Positions 18,692-28,709 of a stretch of 64,000 nucleotides of DNA are shown piece after piece. Numbering within the stretch: position 1 is the stretch's first letter; the number at the start of each line of letters is the position of its first letter. The DNA comes from Limnobacter sp. 130 (GTDB lineage Bacteria > Pseudomonadota > Gammaproteobacteria > Burkholderiales > Burkholderiaceae_B), in contig NZ_LR732331.1 in assembly GCF_902506325.1 (NCBI RefSeq), positions 62,001-126,000 of the forward strand, given 5' to 3'. The notes beneath the pieces are model-generated. The model saw only the letters and a list, made by a program, of their open reading frames with translations, was not told where the DNA came from and ran no database searches. The position numbers and the translations under genes were made by a program.

Positions 18692-19867
18692 TTGTCGAAA
18701 TTAGTCGCAAGCGCCCACCCGCGCGCCTTGCTCGCGCTCGCAGACGGCACAGTATTCGAGGGCATTTCTTTTGGCGCCCCCACCACGCAAGTGGGTGAAG
18801 TGGTTTTCAATACCTCTCTCACGGGCTATCAAGAAATTGCCACCGACCCCTCCTATTGCCGTCAAATCGTCACCCTTACCTACCCCCACATCGGGAACGT
18901 AGGCACTAACCCGCAAGACGAAGAGTCCGCTGGGCTGCATTTGTCGGGTTTGGTGATCAAGGACCTGCCTGAACTGGTGTCGAACTTCCGTTCTACCTTG
19001 CCGCTGGCCGATTACTTGAAAAAGCACGGTGTTCCAGGTATTGCTGGTATCGACACCCGCAAGTTAACCCGCATTCTTCGTGAAAAAGGTGCCCAAAACG
19101 GCTGCCTTTTGACCGAGGGCAGCGGCGAAACTTTCAGTGCCGAGCGAGCCGTTGAACTGGCCAAAAGTTTTCCTGGGCTGGCCGGCATGGACCTGGCCAA
19201 GGTGGTTTCGTGCACCGAGGCCCATGAATGGGTTGAAGGCGAATGGGCATTGGGCGTAGCAGCCGAAGAACCTCATTTCCAGACAGGCGAGCGCCCACAC
19301 CATGTGGTTGCATTCGATTACGGTGCCAAGCGCAATATCTTGCGCATGTTGGCCCAACGCGGCTGTCGCGTTACCGTAGTGCCTGCGCAAACCCCAGTTG
19401 AAAAAGTATTGGCCCTGAATCCCGATGGCGTGTTCTTGAGCAATGGCCCTGGCGACCCCGAGCCTTGCGATTACGCCATCTCTGCCATCAAGCACATTCT
19501 GGACAACACCAAACTGCCGGTATTCGGTATTTGTTTGGGTCACCAGTTGATGGCTTTGGCCAGCGGTGCCAAAACAATGAAAATGAAGTTCGGCCACCAC
19601 GGTGCCAACCACCCGGTGCAAGACCTGAAAACCAAGCGCGTGGCCATTACCAGCCAGAACCATGGTTTTGCGGTCGATGCCGATTCATTGCCCGCCAACC
19701 TGCGTGTTACGCATGTGTCGCTGTTCGATGGCTCCATTCAGGGTCTTGAGCGAACAGACCGTGCAGCCTTCTGCTTCCAGGGTCACCCCGAAGCCAGCCC
19801 GGGCCCGCACGATTTGGCCGAGCTGTTTGACCGTTTTATTTCAGACATTCAGGCAGCCAAGGCTTAA
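18692..19867 (+). CDS. carA: Carbamoyl phosphate synthetase small (glutaminase) subunit
   Basis: Releases ammonia from glutamine and channels it to CarB for carbamoyl phosphate, used by arginine and pyrimidine synthesis. From TTG 18692, which has GGAG 6 bases upstream, the protein is 391 residues. The class I glutaminase domain has nucleophile C281 in FGICLGHQ and the His/Glu pair in [13 protein letters not shown]. The N-terminal domain has the expected [17 protein letters not shown] block. A start at 18653 would add 13 residues with no ribosome binding site. carB follows after 59 bp. Confidence 0.96.
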   Translation: MSKLVASAHPRALLALADGTVFEGISFGAPTTQVGEVVFNTSLTGYQEIATDPSYCRQIVTLTYPHIGNVGTNPQDEESAGLHLSGLVIKDLPELVSNFRSTLPLADYLKKHGVPGIAGIDTRKLTRILREKGAQNGCLLTEGSGETFSAERAVELAKSFPGLAGMDLAKVVSCTEAHEWVEGEWALGVAAEEPHFQTGERPHHVVAFDYGAKRNILRMLAQRGCRVTVVPAQTPVEKVLALNPDGVFLSNGPGDPEPCDYAISAIKHILDNTKLPVFGICLGHQLMALASGAKTMKMKFGHHGANHPVQDLKTKRVAITSQNHGFAVDADSLPANLRVTHVSLFDGSIQGLERTDRAAFCFQGHPEASPGPHDLAELFDRFISDIQAAKA

Positions 19868-19926
19868 ACAGCCCGCGTGCTTGCCAGTCTGAACCGTATT
19901 GAAATTTTTAAAATTAAAGGGAAGTT

Positions 19927-22900
19927 ATGCCAAAGCGTAACGATCTAAAAACAATCCTGATCATCGGCGCCGGCCCCATCGTGATCGGCCAGGCCTGCGA
20001 ATTTGACTACTCAGGCGCCCAAGCCTGTAAAGCGCTTCGCGAAGAAGGCTACAAAGTGGTGCTGGTCAACAGCAACCCGGCCACCATCATGACCGACCCG
20101 GAAATGGCTGATGTCACTTACATCGAACCCATTACCTGGCAGGTTGTTGAGCGCATTATTGAAAAAGAGCGCCCTGATGCCGTATTGCCCACCATGGGTG
20201 GTCAAACCGCGCTGAACTGCGCGCTTGATCTGGCCAAGCATGGCGTATTGGCCAAGTACAACGTGGAATTGATTGGCGCGAAAGAAGAAGCCATTGAGAA
20301 AGCCGAAGACCGCTTGAAGTTCAAGAATGCCATGACCAGCATTGGCCTGGATTCAGCGAAAAGCGGTGTGGCCCATTCCATGGAAGAAGCCCTTGAAGTG
20401 CAGGCCACCATTGCCAAACTGGTTGGCAGCAACGGCTTTCCGGTCATTATTCGCCCCAGTTTCACCCTGGGTGGCACCGGTGGCGGTATTGCGTACAACG
20501 CTGAAGAATTCGAAACCATTTGCCGCCGTGGCCTGGAAGCATCGCCAACCAATGAGTTGCTGATTGAAGAAAGCCTGATTGGCTGGAAAGAATACGAAAT
20601 GGAAGTGGTTCGCGACAGCGCCGACAACTGCATTATCGTGTGTTCAATCGAAAACCTCGACCCCATGGGCGTGCACACTGGCGACAGCATTACTGTTGCC
20701 CCGGCACAAACACTGACCGACCGCGAATATCAGTTAATGCGCAATGCATCCATTGCCATTCTGCGTGAAATCGGCGTGGACACGGGCGGTTCAAACGTTC
20801 AGTTCTCGATCAACCCGGCCAATGGCCGCATGATCGTGATCGAAATGAATCCACGTGTGTCACGTTCATCCGCCTTGGCTTCCAAAGCAACCGGTTTTCC
20901 GATTGCCAAAGTGGCCGCCAAGTTGTCGGTGGGCTACACACTCGATGAGCTGAAAAACGACATCACCGGTGGTCTTACGCCTGCGTCGTTCGAGCCTTCA
21001 ATCGACTACGTGGTTACCAAAATTCCACGTTTTGCATTCGAAAAATTCCCCACAGCCGATGATCGCCTGACCACCCAAATGAAATCCGTAGGTGAAGTGA
21101 TGGCCATGGGCCGTACTTTCCAGGAAAGCTTCCAGAAAGCCCTGCGCGGTCTGGAAGTGGGCGTAGACGGGCTGAACCAGAAAACAACCGACCGTGAAGT
21201 GATCGAGCGTGAGCTGGGCGAACCCGGCCCCGAGCGTATTTTCTACGTGGGTGATGCCTTTGCCCAAGGCTTCAGCCTTGAGGAAGTGCATCAGCTGACC
21301 AAAATTGATCGCTGGTTCCTGATCCAGATTCAGGACATCGTTGACACAGAACTCGAATTGGAAACCAAAACCCTGGCGGACTTGACCGAGCCCGTGTTGC
21401 GCTTGCTCAAGCGCAAAGGTTTCTCTGATCGTCGTTTGGCTTATTTGCTCGACGTGTCTGAAGCGGAAATTCGCAAGCTGCGCCACCAGCACAATGTGCG
21501 CCCCGTGTACAAGCGCGTGGACACCTGTGCTGCTGAATTCAAAACCGGTACGGCCTACATGTATTCCACCTACGAAGAGGAATGCGAAAGCCAGCCGACC
21601 GACAAGAAAAAAATCATGGTGCTGGGCGGCGGTCCCAACCGGATTGGTCAGGGCATTGAGTTTGACTATTGCTGCGTGCACGCTGCCATGGCGCTGCGCG
21701 AAGATGGCTATGAAACCATCATGGTGAACTGCAACCCTGAAACGGTATCAACCGACTACGACACCTCTGATCGCTTGTATTTCGAGCCTTTGACGCTTGA
21801 AGATGTGCTGGAAATTGTGGCCATTGAAAAGCCGGTCGGCGTGATTGTTCAGTATGGCGGCCAAACCCCATTGAAGCTGGCGAAGTCGCTTGAAGCCAAC
21901 GGCGTGCCCATCATTGGTACCAGCCCGGAAAGTATCGACATTGCCGAAGACCGCGAGCGTTTCCAGAAACTGTTGACCAAGCTGAACCTGCGCCAGCCGC
22001 CAAACCGCACTGCGCGCACGGAAGCTGAAGCCATTTCGCATGCGCAGGAAATTGGTTACCCGCTGGTGGTGCGCCCAAGCTATGTGTTGGGTGGCCGCGC
22101 CATGGAAATTGTGCACGAGCAGAAAGACCTTGAGCGCTACATGCGTGAAGCCGTGAAAGTCAGCAACGACAGCCCTGTGTTGCTGGACCGTTTCCTGAAC
22201 GACGCGATTGAGGTGGACGTGGATGCCTTGTGCGACGGTCAAACTGTCATGATTGGCGGTGTGATGGAGCACATTGAACAGGCGGGCGTACACAGTGGCG
22301 ACTCTGCGTGCTGCTTGCCTCCATACAGCTTGTCTGCTGACATGGTCAATGAGTTGAAGCGTCAGTCTGAGCTCATGGCCAAAGCCTTGAACGTGATTGG
22401 CTTGATGAACGTACAGTTCGCGATTCAAAACGACACCGTGTATGTGCTTGAAGTGAACCCACGCGCATCGCGCACTGTGCCTTATGTGTCCAAGGCCACA
22501 GGCAAGCAGTTGGCCAAAATTGCTGCCCGCTGCATGGCGGGCCAAACCTTCGCTGATCAAGGCGTCACCGATATTCCGGTACCCAAGTACTTCTCGGTCA
22601 AAGAAGCCGTGTTCCCCTTCGTGAAGTTCCCCGGCGTGGACACCATTCTGGGTCCCGAAATGAAGTCGACCGGTGAAGTCATGGGTGTGGGTCGCACATT
22701 TGGCGAAGCTTTCGTGAAATCGCAACTGGCCGCGTCAGTCAAATTGCCAGAAGGTGGCACTGCGTTTATCAGCGTGAAAACCGAAGACAAGAAGCACACG
22801 GTGAAACTGGCCAAGGGCCTTGTTGAGCTGGGCTTCAAGATTATCGCCACGCGCGGTACAGCGGCAGCCATTGCTGAAGGCGGTATTGAATGCACCGTGG

Positions 22901-23157
22901 TCAACAAGGTGCTGGAAGGTCGCCCGAATATTGTCGACATGCTGAAAAACGGCGAAGTACATTTGGTGGTCAACACGGTGGAAGAGCGCAGAAGTGCGAT
23001 CAATGACAGCCGTTACATTCGAACCACGTCGCTGAGTTCTCGTGTTACGATCTTTACAACCATGGCAGGTGCACTGGCTTCAGTCGAGGGTATGAAACAC
23101 CTCGGCGCAATGGATGTTTACAGCGTCCAGGGCTTGCATGCGGAACTCTCCGCTTAA
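19927..23157 (+). CDS. carB: Carbamoyl phosphate synthetase large subunit
   Basis: Makes carbamoyl phosphate from bicarbonate, ammonia and two ATP. The 1076 residues comprise two homologous ATP-grasp halves (about 1-400 and 555-935), an oligomerisation domain between them and a C-terminal allosteric MGS-like domain (about 940-1076). Signatures include [13 protein letters not shown] in the first half and [15 protein letters not shown] in the second. Length matches E. coli CarB. The protein ends [11 protein letters not shown]. No domain is missing. It is followed by a hairpin and then greA. Confidence 0.98.
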   Translation: MPKRNDLKTILIIGAGPIVIGQACEFDYSGAQACKALREEGYKVVLVNSNPATIMTDPEMADVTYIEPITWQVVERIIEKERPDAVLPTMGGQTALNCALDLAKHGVLAKYNVELIGAKEEAIEKAEDRLKFKNAMTSIGLDSAKSGVAHSMEEALEVQATIAKLVGSNGFPVIIRPSFTLGGTGGGIAYNAEEFETICRRGLEASPTNELLIEESLIGWKEYEMEVVRDSADNCIIVCSIENLDPMGVHTGDSITVAPAQTLTDREYQLMRNASIAILREIGVDTGGSNVQFSINPANGRMIVIEMNPRVSRSSALASKATGFPIAKVAAKLSVGYTLDELKNDITGGLTPASFEPSIDYVVTKIPRFAFEKFPTADDRLTTQMKSVGEVMAMGRTFQESFQKALRGLEVGVDGLNQKTTDREVIERELGEPGPERIFYVGDAFAQGFSLEEVHQLTKIDRWFLIQIQDIVDTELELETKTLADLTEPVLRLLKRKGFSDRRLAYLLDVSEAEIRKLRHQHNVRPVYKRVDTCAAEFKTGTAYMYSTYEEECESQPTDKKKIMVLGGGPNRIGQGIEFDYCCVHAAMALREDGYETIMVNCNPETVSTDYDTSDRLYFEPLTLEDVLEIVAIEKPVGVIVQYGGQTPLKLAKSLEANGVPIIGTSPESIDIAEDRERFQKLLTKLNLRQPPNRTARTEAEAISHAQEIGYPLVVRPSYVLGGRAMEIVHEQKDLERYMREAVKVSNDSPVLLDRFLNDAIEVDVDALCDGQTVMIGGVMEHIEQAGVHSGDSACCLPPYSLSADMVNELKRQSELMAKALNVIGLMNVQFAIQNDTVYVLEVNPRASRTVPYVSKATGKQLAKIAARCMAGQTFADQGVTDIPVPKYFSVKEAVFPFVKFPGVDTILGPEMKSTGEVMGVGRTFGEAFVKSQLAASVKLPEGGTAFISVKTEDKKHTVKLAKGLVELGFKIIATRGTAAAIAEGGIECTVVNKVLEGRPNIVDMLKNGEVHLVVNTVEERRSAINDSRYIRTTSLSSRVTIFTTMAGALASVEGMKHLGAMDVYSVQGLHAELSA

Positions 23158-23176
23158 TCTGCCTGTCTGAACCTTT

Positions 23177-23215
23177 AAGCCGTCTCATAGCAATTTCTGC
23201 TATCAGGCGGCTTTC
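23177..23215 (+). terminator. Terminator-like hairpin after carB
   Basis: AAGCCG pairs with CGGCTT and, inside it, ATAGCA pairs with TGCTAT around ATTTC. Only a short T-rich stretch follows, so termination may be partial and greA could receive some readthrough. Confidence 0.45.
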
Positions 23216-23238
23216 CATTTGCAGGAACATTTGAATTT

Positions 23239-23715
23239 ATGGCAACTATCCCATTGACCGTCAAGGGTGCTGAAAAGCTGAAACAAGAATTACACCGCCT
23301 GAAAACCGTTGATCGCCCCGCAGTGATCAATGCAATTTCAGAGGCGCGGGCGCAGGGCGATTTGTCCGAAAACGCTGAATACGATGCAGCAAAAGAAAAG
23401 CAGGGTTTTATCGAAGGGCGAATCAAGGAAATTGAAGGCAAGATGAGCAATGCGCAGATCATCGACCCCACCAATGTCGATGCTGAAGGGCGTGTGGTGT
23501 TTGGTGCAACTGTGAAACTGGAAGACATTGAGGCCGGTGCCACGGTCGAATACCAAATTGTGGGCGACGATGAAGCGGACATCAAAGCCGGTCTCATCTC
23601 TATTTCAAGCCCCATTGCCCGTGCCTTGATTGGTAAGTATGAAGGCGATGTGGCCCATGTTCAGGCGCCAGGTGGTTTGCGGGAATATGAAGTATTGGAA
23701 GTAAAGTACATTTGA
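23239..23715 (+). CDS. greA: Transcription elongation factor GreA
   Basis: Rescues backtracked RNA polymerase by stimulating transcript cleavage. The 158-residue protein has the N-terminal coiled coil with the acidic tip around [17 protein letters not shown] and the C-terminal FKBP-like domain with [18 protein letters not shown]. These match the two GreA signatures and the full length. The carB-greA order is common in betaproteobacteria. The next gene encodes a DUF4149 membrane protein. Confidence 0.97.
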   Translation: MATIPLTVKGAEKLKQELHRLKTVDRPAVINAISEARAQGDLSENAEYDAAKEKQGFIEGRIKEIEGKMSNAQIIDPTNVDAEGRVVFGATVKLEDIEAGATVEYQIVGDDEADIKAGLISISSPIARALIGKYEGDVAHVQAPGGLREYEVLEVKYI

Positions 23716-23743
23716 TAGTGCTTGTTAAGGGAGTGCAACAACA

Positions 23744-24223
23744 ATGACTTGGCGCGGTTTTCGGGGTGCGGAACTGGCGTTCTGGGCGATTTGGCTCGGG
23801 GCTTTGTGGTTCATTGCCATTCTGGTGGTGCCAGGTTTGTTCAAATGGTTACCCCGACCGGAAGCAGGTTTGGTGGCCGGCCGTTTGTTCTACATATTGG
23901 CCTTGTACTCTTTGGTGAGCAGCGCCTTGTTGTTGGCCCTGTCGAATTTTGCGGGTGAATTGCGCGCCGGTATGCGGCTCAATGTCTTGATGGCCGTGAT
24001 TTTGGCGGTTAGCGTGGTCGAGTTGGCCTGGTTGCAGCCCCACATGAATGATCTGCGTGCAGCAATGTCCACCTTGGAGGGCGACGCACTTGCGGCCATG
24101 CGAAGCCAGTTCGGGAATATGCATGCCATTTCGAGCGTGCTGTATTCCATCAAAATGATCGGGGCTCTGGTGTGGGGTTTAAACCGGTTTGGTGTCAAAC
24201 CGGTTTTGGCCGCAAAAGACTGA
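23744..24223 (+). CDS. DUF4149 family membrane protein
   Basis: Inner-membrane protein of 159 residues with four predicted helices: an N-terminal one (FWAIWLGALWFIAILVVPGLF), one about 45-65, one about 75-97 and one near the C-terminus. The pattern of a conserved Trp-rich first helix and a middle loop fits DUF4149, a family often found beside greA and yhbY in betaproteobacteria. The function is unknown. AGGGAG lies before the ATG. It converges on yhbY with a 1-bp gap. Confidence 0.8.
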   Translation: MTWRGFRGAELAFWAIWLGALWFIAILVVPGLFKWLPRPEAGLVAGRLFYILALYSLVSSALLLALSNFAGELRAGMRLNVLMAVILAVSVVELAWLQPHMNDLRAAMSTLEGDALAAMRSQFGNMHAISSVLYSIKMIGALVWGLNRFGVKPVLAAKD

Positions 24224-24224
24224 T

Positions 24225-24596
24225 TTAGGCTTTGGAGGCAAACTGGCGCTTGGTTTGGCGTGGGCCTTTGGGTTTTGGTCGGCTTTTGGCTTTCGCTTTT
24301 TCGGTGTCTTCTGCCTTGGGGCGGAATAGAACCAGCAATTTGCCAATGTGTTGAACCAAGGCAGCCCCGGTTTCGTCACAAATGGTTTGCGCATATTCAA
24401 GGCGGGCTTCCCGATCGTCGCCAGCTACACGTACCTTGATCAAGCCGTGTGCATTCAAGTTCATGTCGATTTCTTTGACCACATTGGGTGTTAAACCCTT
24501 GTCGCCAATCAAAACTACCGGATCCAACGCATGGGCCTGGGCTTTAAGCGCCTTTTTTTCGGCAGGTGTCAGGGTTACAGCAGCGGTGTCCGTCAT
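24225..24596 (-). CDS. yhbY: YhbY family CRM-domain RNA-binding protein
   Basis: Small RNA-binding protein that associates with the pre-50S ribosomal particle. The 123-residue protein has the CRM domain over about 8-105, with the start LTPAEKKALKAQAHALDPVV and the loop GDKGLTPNVVKEID; the GxxG region lies around VAGDDREARLEYA. The tail is a Lys/Arg/Pro-rich extension. It diverges from rlmE, a 23S rRNA methyltransferase gene, which is the conserved neighbour in most proteobacteria. Confidence 0.92.
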   Translation of the reverse strand: MTDTAAVTLTPAEKKALKAQAHALDPVVLIGDKGLTPNVVKEIDMNLNAHGLIKVRVAGDDREARLEYAQTICDETGAALVQHIGKLLVLFRPKAEDTEKAKAKSRPKPKGPRQTKRQFASKA

Positions 24597-24624
24597 ATTA
24601 ATTTTTCACTCGGTTGGGTAATCG

Positions 24625-25260
24625 GTGGCTAAAAAGAAGAAACTCAATAAAAACTGGTTGCATGATCACATCAACGACCCTTACGTGAAGATGGCCACGA
24701 ATGCAGGCTATCGCGCCCGTGCAGCCTTCAAACTGAAGGAAATTGCAGAGCCGGAAGGGTTGTTGAAGCCGGGCATCAAGGTGGTCGACCTGGGCAGTGC
24801 GCCGGGAAGTTGGTCGCAGGTGCTTCGGGAAGCCTTGGTTGGGCCCGGTGGCGTCATCAATGGCCGTATTATCGCACTGGATCTGCTTCCAATGGAACCT
24901 ATTGCGGGTGTTGAATTCATTCAAGGGGATTTTCGCGACGAAGCGGTGCTCGAAGATTTGAATCAACGCCTGGGTGGCGAGAAGCTGGATTTGGTGGTTT
25001 CTGATATGGCCCCCAATCTTTCTGGTGTTGCAGCGGCTGATTCAGCCCGGATTGAGCATGTGTGCGAGCTGGCCATCGACTTTGCGGTCAATCAGCTAAA
25101 ACCCAACGGTGCCTTGATTGTGAAAATTTTTCATGGATCGTCTTACAGCAACATTGTGCATCAGATGAAACAGGTGTTTAAAAGTGTGTCGCCGCGCAAA
25201 CCCAAGGCCTCCCGGGATCGTTCTCGTGAAACCTTTTTGCTTTGCAAGGGTCTTAAATAG
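24625..25260 (+). CDS. rlmE: 23S rRNA (uridine-2'-O) methyltransferase RlmE (FtsJ/RrmJ)
   Basis: Methylates the 2'-O of the uridine in the A-loop of 23S rRNA (U2552 in E. coli) during late 50S assembly. The 211 residues show SAM motif [16 protein letters not shown], the acidic DMAPNLSG motif and the lysine/glutamate pair in [10 protein letters not shown] and [10 protein letters not shown], together giving the K-D-K-E catalytic set. It starts with GTG. A 144-bp gap separates it from ftsH, the same order as in E. coli. Confidence 0.96.
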   Translation: MAKKKKLNKNWLHDHINDPYVKMATNAGYRARAAFKLKEIAEPEGLLKPGIKVVDLGSAPGSWSQVLREALVGPGGVINGRIIALDLLPMEPIAGVEFIQGDFRDEAVLEDLNQRLGGEKLDLVVSDMAPNLSGVAAADSARIEHVCELAIDFAVNQLKPNGALIVKIFHGSSYSNIVHQMKQVFKSVSPRKPKASRDRSRETFLLCKGLK

Positions 25261-25410
25261 GTATTTTGCAGCATCATGATCCAGGCGATTGCGATTGTTA
25301 ATGCACACCATGAATTAGTGTGATGGCGTAATTCGTTGGCTTGGGTTTAAAATGGACAACCTGCCCCCATTTCCCTAGGGTGGTGGCAGAGTCCTCGAGG
25401 AGAAGTGGCA

Positions 25411-27333
25411 TTGAATAATTCGTTTTCCAAAGCAGCAGTTTGGTTGGTCGTGGCGTTGGTGCTTTTTACTGTGTTCAAACAGTTTGAAGGCCAGCAGGTT
25501 CGTTCCAACGAGATGACCTATTCCGAATTCATGCAGGATGCGCAAAATGGACGCATCAAGAGTGTGATCGTTGAAGGCCGCACCGTGCGTGCCCTCACTA
25601 CCGACGACCGTGAGCGCCTGGTGTATTCTCCCGGCGACATCTGGATGGTTGGTGATCTGCTGAAGTACGGCGTACAGGTACGTGCCAAGCCCGAAGAAGA
25701 GCCATCTTTGTTGATGAGCCTGTTCGTGAGCTGGTTCCCCATGATTTTGCTGATTGGTGTGTGGATCTTCTTCATGCGTCAAATGCAGGGTGGTGGCAAA
25801 GGTGGTGCGTTTAGCTTTGGCAAAAGCCGAGCCAAGTTGCTGGATGAAAATACCAACCCGGTTACTTTCGCTGACGTGGCTGGTTGCGACGAAGCCAAAG
25901 AAGACGTGCACGAACTGGTTGAATTCCTGAAAGACCCCACCAAATTCCAGAAATTGGGTGGTCGCATTCCCCGTGGCGTGCTCATGGTGGGTTCGCCTGG
26001 TACTGGTAAAACATTGTTGGCCAAAGCCATTGCCGGGGAAGCCAAAGTGCCTTTCTTTGCGATTTCCGGCTCTGACTTCGTTGAAATGTTCGTGGGTGTG
26101 GGCGCGGCCCGTGTTCGCGACATGTTTGAACAAGCCAAAAAGCAGGCACCCTGCATTATTTTCATCGATGAAATTGATGCGGTGGGTCGCCAGCGCGGCG
26201 CAGGTTTGGGCGGCGGTAACGATGAACGCGAGCAAACCCTGAACCAGATGCTGGTTGAGATGGACGGTTTTGATACCAACCAGGGCATTATTGTGATTGC
26301 TGCAACCAACCGCCCCGATGTGTTGGACCCAGCGTTGCTGCGCCCTGGCCGCTTTGACCGCCAGGTGGTTGTCAGCCTGCCCGATATTCGTGGCCGTGAG
26401 CAGATCCTGAAAGTGCACATGCGCAAAATCCCGATGTCGCCCGACGTCGATGCGTCTGTGTTGGCCCGTGGCTGCCCTGGTTTCTCCGGTGCTGATTTGG
26501 CCAACCTGGTGAACGAGGCTGCCCTGTTTGCTGCACGCCGCAATGGCCGTGTGGTCGAAATGAGCGACTTTGAAAAAGCCAAAGACAAAATCATCATGGG
26601 CGCAGAGCGCCGCAGCATGGTGATGCCGGAAGAGGAACGCCGCAACACGGCTTACCATGAGTCTGGCCACGCTGTGGTTGCCAAATTGATGAGCAAAACC
26701 GACCCCGTGCACAAGGTCACAATTATTCCGCGTGGCCGTGCTTTGGGTGTAACCATGCAGTTGCCGGAAGGTGACCGTTACAGCATGGACAAGGAACGCA
26801 TGTTGTGTACGCTTGCGGTCTTGTTTGGTGGTCGTATTGCCGAAGAAATTTTCATGAACCAGATGACCACTGGTGCCTCGAATGACTTTGAGCGTGCCAC
26901 AGCCATTGCCCGCGACATGGTAACCCGCTACGGCATGACCGAGGCCCTTGGCCCCATGGTGTATGCCGAGAACGAAGGTGAGGTGTTCCTGGGCCGTTCT
27001 GTGACCAAGACCACGCACATGAGCGAGCAAACCATGCAAATGGTCGATGCTGAAATCCGCAAGATCATTGATGCCCAGTACAAAGTGGCCTGGGATATTC
27101 TGGATCAGAACCGTGAGAAGGTTCACGTCATGGCCAAGGCCTTGCTGGAATGGGAAACCATTGATGCAGACCAGATCAATGACATCATGGAAGGCAAAGA
27201 TCCACGTCCACCCACAACTGGTGGTAGTACGCCGCCCACAGGTGGCAGCCCCAGTTCCAGTGGCGGTGGTGGCGAGAAGGTAACACCTGCGCCGCAACCT
27301 GCACCTGCTGCGATGAGTGTGAAAGCGGACTAA
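25411..27333 (+). CDS. ftsH: ATP-dependent zinc metalloprotease FtsH
   Basis: Membrane-anchored AAA+ protease that removes misfolded membrane proteins and short-lived regulators. The 640 residues start with a membrane helix and a periplasmic domain bounded by a second helix (about 105-122). Walker A GSPGTGKT (194-201), Walker [10 protein letters not shown], and the zinc site HESGH (416-420) are all present. The C-terminal 35 residues are Gly/Pro/Ser-rich. TTG 25411 is preferred over GTG 25405 because the GAGGAG lies 8 bases before the former and the protein then begins MNNSFSK as in relatives. Confidence 0.97.
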   Translation: MNNSFSKAAVWLVVALVLFTVFKQFEGQQVRSNEMTYSEFMQDAQNGRIKSVIVEGRTVRALTTDDRERLVYSPGDIWMVGDLLKYGVQVRAKPEEEPSLLMSLFVSWFPMILLIGVWIFFMRQMQGGGKGGAFSFGKSRAKLLDENTNPVTFADVAGCDEAKEDVHELVEFLKDPTKFQKLGGRIPRGVLMVGSPGTGKTLLAKAIAGEAKVPFFAISGSDFVEMFVGVGAARVRDMFEQAKKQAPCIIFIDEIDAVGRQRGAGLGGGNDEREQTLNQMLVEMDGFDTNQGIIVIAATNRPDVLDPALLRPGRFDRQVVVSLPDIRGREQILKVHMRKIPMSPDVDASVLARGCPGFSGADLANLVNEAALFAARRNGRVVEMSDFEKAKDKIIMGAERRSMVMPEEERRNTAYHESGHAVVAKLMSKTDPVHKVTIIPRGRALGVTMQLPEGDRYSMDKERMLCTLAVLFGGRIAEEIFMNQMTTGASNDFERATAIARDMVTRYGMTEALGPMVYAENEGEVFLGRSVTKTTHMSEQTMQMVDAEIRKIIDAQYKVAWDILDQNREKVHVMAKALLEWETIDADQINDIMEGKDPRPPTTGGSTPPTGGSPSSSGGGGEKVTPAPQPAPAAMSVKAD

Positions 27334-27356
27334 TCGTCGGGTTGGAGAAAACTGAA

Positions 27357-27388
27357 AAGCCGTTGGTTTTGCGACCAGCGGCTTTTTT
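27357..27388 (+). terminator. Rho-independent terminator of ftsH
   Basis: AAGCCG pairs with CGGCTT, extended by TTGGT with ACCAG (one G-U pair), and a run of six T follows. It lies 24 bp after the ftsH stop. Confidence 0.85.
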
Positions 27389-27414
27389 GTTTGGTGCGAT
27401 TGAGTTGGCTTTGA

Positions 27415-27596
27415 GCGAGGCTTGGGTGCTACACCGGTTGGCCTAAGCAACGCTTCTCGGTCCGGCTTGATGCTTCTGGCTTGGGGCATGCGAAACGCTT
27501 AAGCGTCTTCGCATCGATCCCCCGGATCGCCCCGCGCTGCGAAGCCGCCGGGAAGCCTTGCAAAGCCGGCCAACCGGTGTAGCACCCAAGCCTCGC
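27415..27596. repeat. Large palindromic element I with perfect 29-bp terminal inverted repeats
   Basis: 27415-27443 and 27568-27596 are perfect reverse complements over 29 bp. Inside is a nested palindrome at 27489-27513 with a perfect 12-bp core ACGCTTAAGCGT, then a GATCC-CCC-GGATC hairpin at 27516-27528. There is no convincing coding sequence. The terminal repeats and short length (182 bp) resemble a MITE or a REP-type structured repeat. No second copy exists in this window, so family membership cannot be tested here. Confidence 0.7.
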
Positions 27597-27612
27597 GCGT
27601 TGCCAACCCATT

Positions 27613-27815
27613 CGCTTGGCTTGCTCAGGTCGCAATGCCCTCGCAACGCCGATCAAGAAAACCTGCCCGTTTGAATTCACCCGCCACGTTCGGCCATAGG
27701 CCGGCACCGAGACTCGGCCCGCTTTTTTGCCGAGCGAGGTGAGTCAGGGTGAATCTCAAAAAGGGAAATACAGGTTTTCTGGCGCGAGAGGGTATGCACC
27801 TGAGCAAGCTGAGCG
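27613..27815. repeat. Large imperfect palindromic element II before folP
   Basis: Two arms, about 27613-27682 and 27747-27815, are imperfect reverse complements. Matching blocks are GCTTGCTCAGGT (27619-27630) with 27798-27809, AGAAAACCTG (27656-27665) with 27771-27780, and ATTCACCC (27675-27682) with 27747-27754. The centre is GC-rich with a T-run at 27723-27728. Open frames across it on the minus strand look accidental: they are Arg/Ser-rich and have no ribosome binding site. It lies directly after element I, filling the gap between ftsH and folP. Confidence 0.6.
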
Positions 27816-27872
27816 GAACAGGTTTGCACCTTTGCCGTAAAATGGCTTCTACAGCAACTCACTAGGTAGCAC

Positions 27873-28709
27873 ATGGTTCGCACTTGGAAGGCAGGTCGAT
27901 TCGAGCTTACATACACCCACGGCCAGCCCCTGATTATGGGTATTGTGAACGTGACGCCCGATTCTTTTTCCGATGGCGGCCGATACAACCAAACCAACCT
28001 GGCCATTGAACATGCCCGCCAACTGGTGGAGCAAGGCGCGCAGATTCTGGACATCGGTGGCGAGTCCACTCGACCTGGCGCAAAAGGCGTAGACGCGGAT
28101 GATGAATGGAAACGTGTGGAGGATGTGCTCAATGAGTTAATGGGCTGGAACGTGCCTTTGTCAATTGACACGATGAAAACCAAAGTGATGGCACGGGCTG
28201 TTGATTTGGGTGTGGATATTCTGAATGATGTGAACGGTTTTCGAGAAACAGGCGCAGAGGCAGTGCTTGCGCAATCCAATGCAGGCGCGGTTGTGATGCA
28301 CATGCAAGGCGAACCGCGCACCATGCAGAATTCACCGGAGTACGGCAATGTAGTCAGCGATGTGGAGGCATTTTTGAACAAGCGCTTGGTCGCGCTTGAA
28401 CAGCTGGGTGTAAACGCAAGCCGTATTTTGGTAGACCCTGGTTTTGGTTTTGGTAAAACACTTCAACACAATGTTGATTTGATGAAAGCGACCCCGTTGT
28501 TTTCCACGCTCGGGGCAGGGGTGCTGGTGGGCGTTTCGCGCAAGCGCATGATCGCTGAGCTCACCGGGCAAACCGACCCTGGCTTGCGCACGGCGGGTTC
28601 GGTGGCAGCCGCCACTTACGCCGCGCAACATGGCGCTGCTGTGTTGCGGGTTCATGATGTGCGCGAAACTGTGGAGGCATTGAAAGTGGCCTTCGCGTTG
28701 AACCAATAA
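27873..28709 (+). CDS. folP: Dihydropteroate synthase
   Basis: Joins p-aminobenzoate to dihydropterin pyrophosphate in folate synthesis; target of sulfonamides. The 278-residue TIM-barrel protein has both family signatures: IMGIVNVTPDSFSDGGRY near residue 24 and GAQILDIGGESTRPGA near 57. Later loops include SIDTMKTKV, DVNGF, and DPGFGFGKT. The stop codon overlaps the start of the next gene by one base, so folP is coupled to the glycosyltransferase gene rather than directly to glmM as in E. coli. Confidence 0.96.
   Translation: MVRTWKAGRFELTYTHGQPLIMGIVNVTPDSFSDGGRYNQTNLAIEHARQLVEQGAQILDIGGESTRPGAKGVDADDEWKRVEDVLNELMGWNVPLSIDTMKTKVMARAVDLGVDILNDVNGFRETGAEAVLAQSNAGAVVMHMQGEPRTMQNSPEYGNVVSDVEAFLNKRLVALEQLGVNASRILVDPGFGFGKTLQHNVDLMKATPLFSTLGAGVLVGVSRKRMIAELTGQTDPGLRTAGSVAAATYAAQHGAAVLRVHDVRETVEALKVAFALNQ

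Noticed and set aside
21748-22725. Long antisense open frame within carB
   Set aside because: Shadow of a highly biased coding gene; residue composition is unlike a protein and carB is clearly intact.
25375-27489. A 704-codon open frame antisense to ftsH
   Set aside because: It mirrors the codon pattern of ftsH, is rich in His/Gln/Arg, has no ribosome binding site and no recognisable domain.
27429-27807. Several minus-strand open frames in the ftsH-folP gap
   Set aside because: They overlap inverted repeats, are Arg/Ser/Pro-rich, lack ribosome binding sites and do not resemble known proteins.
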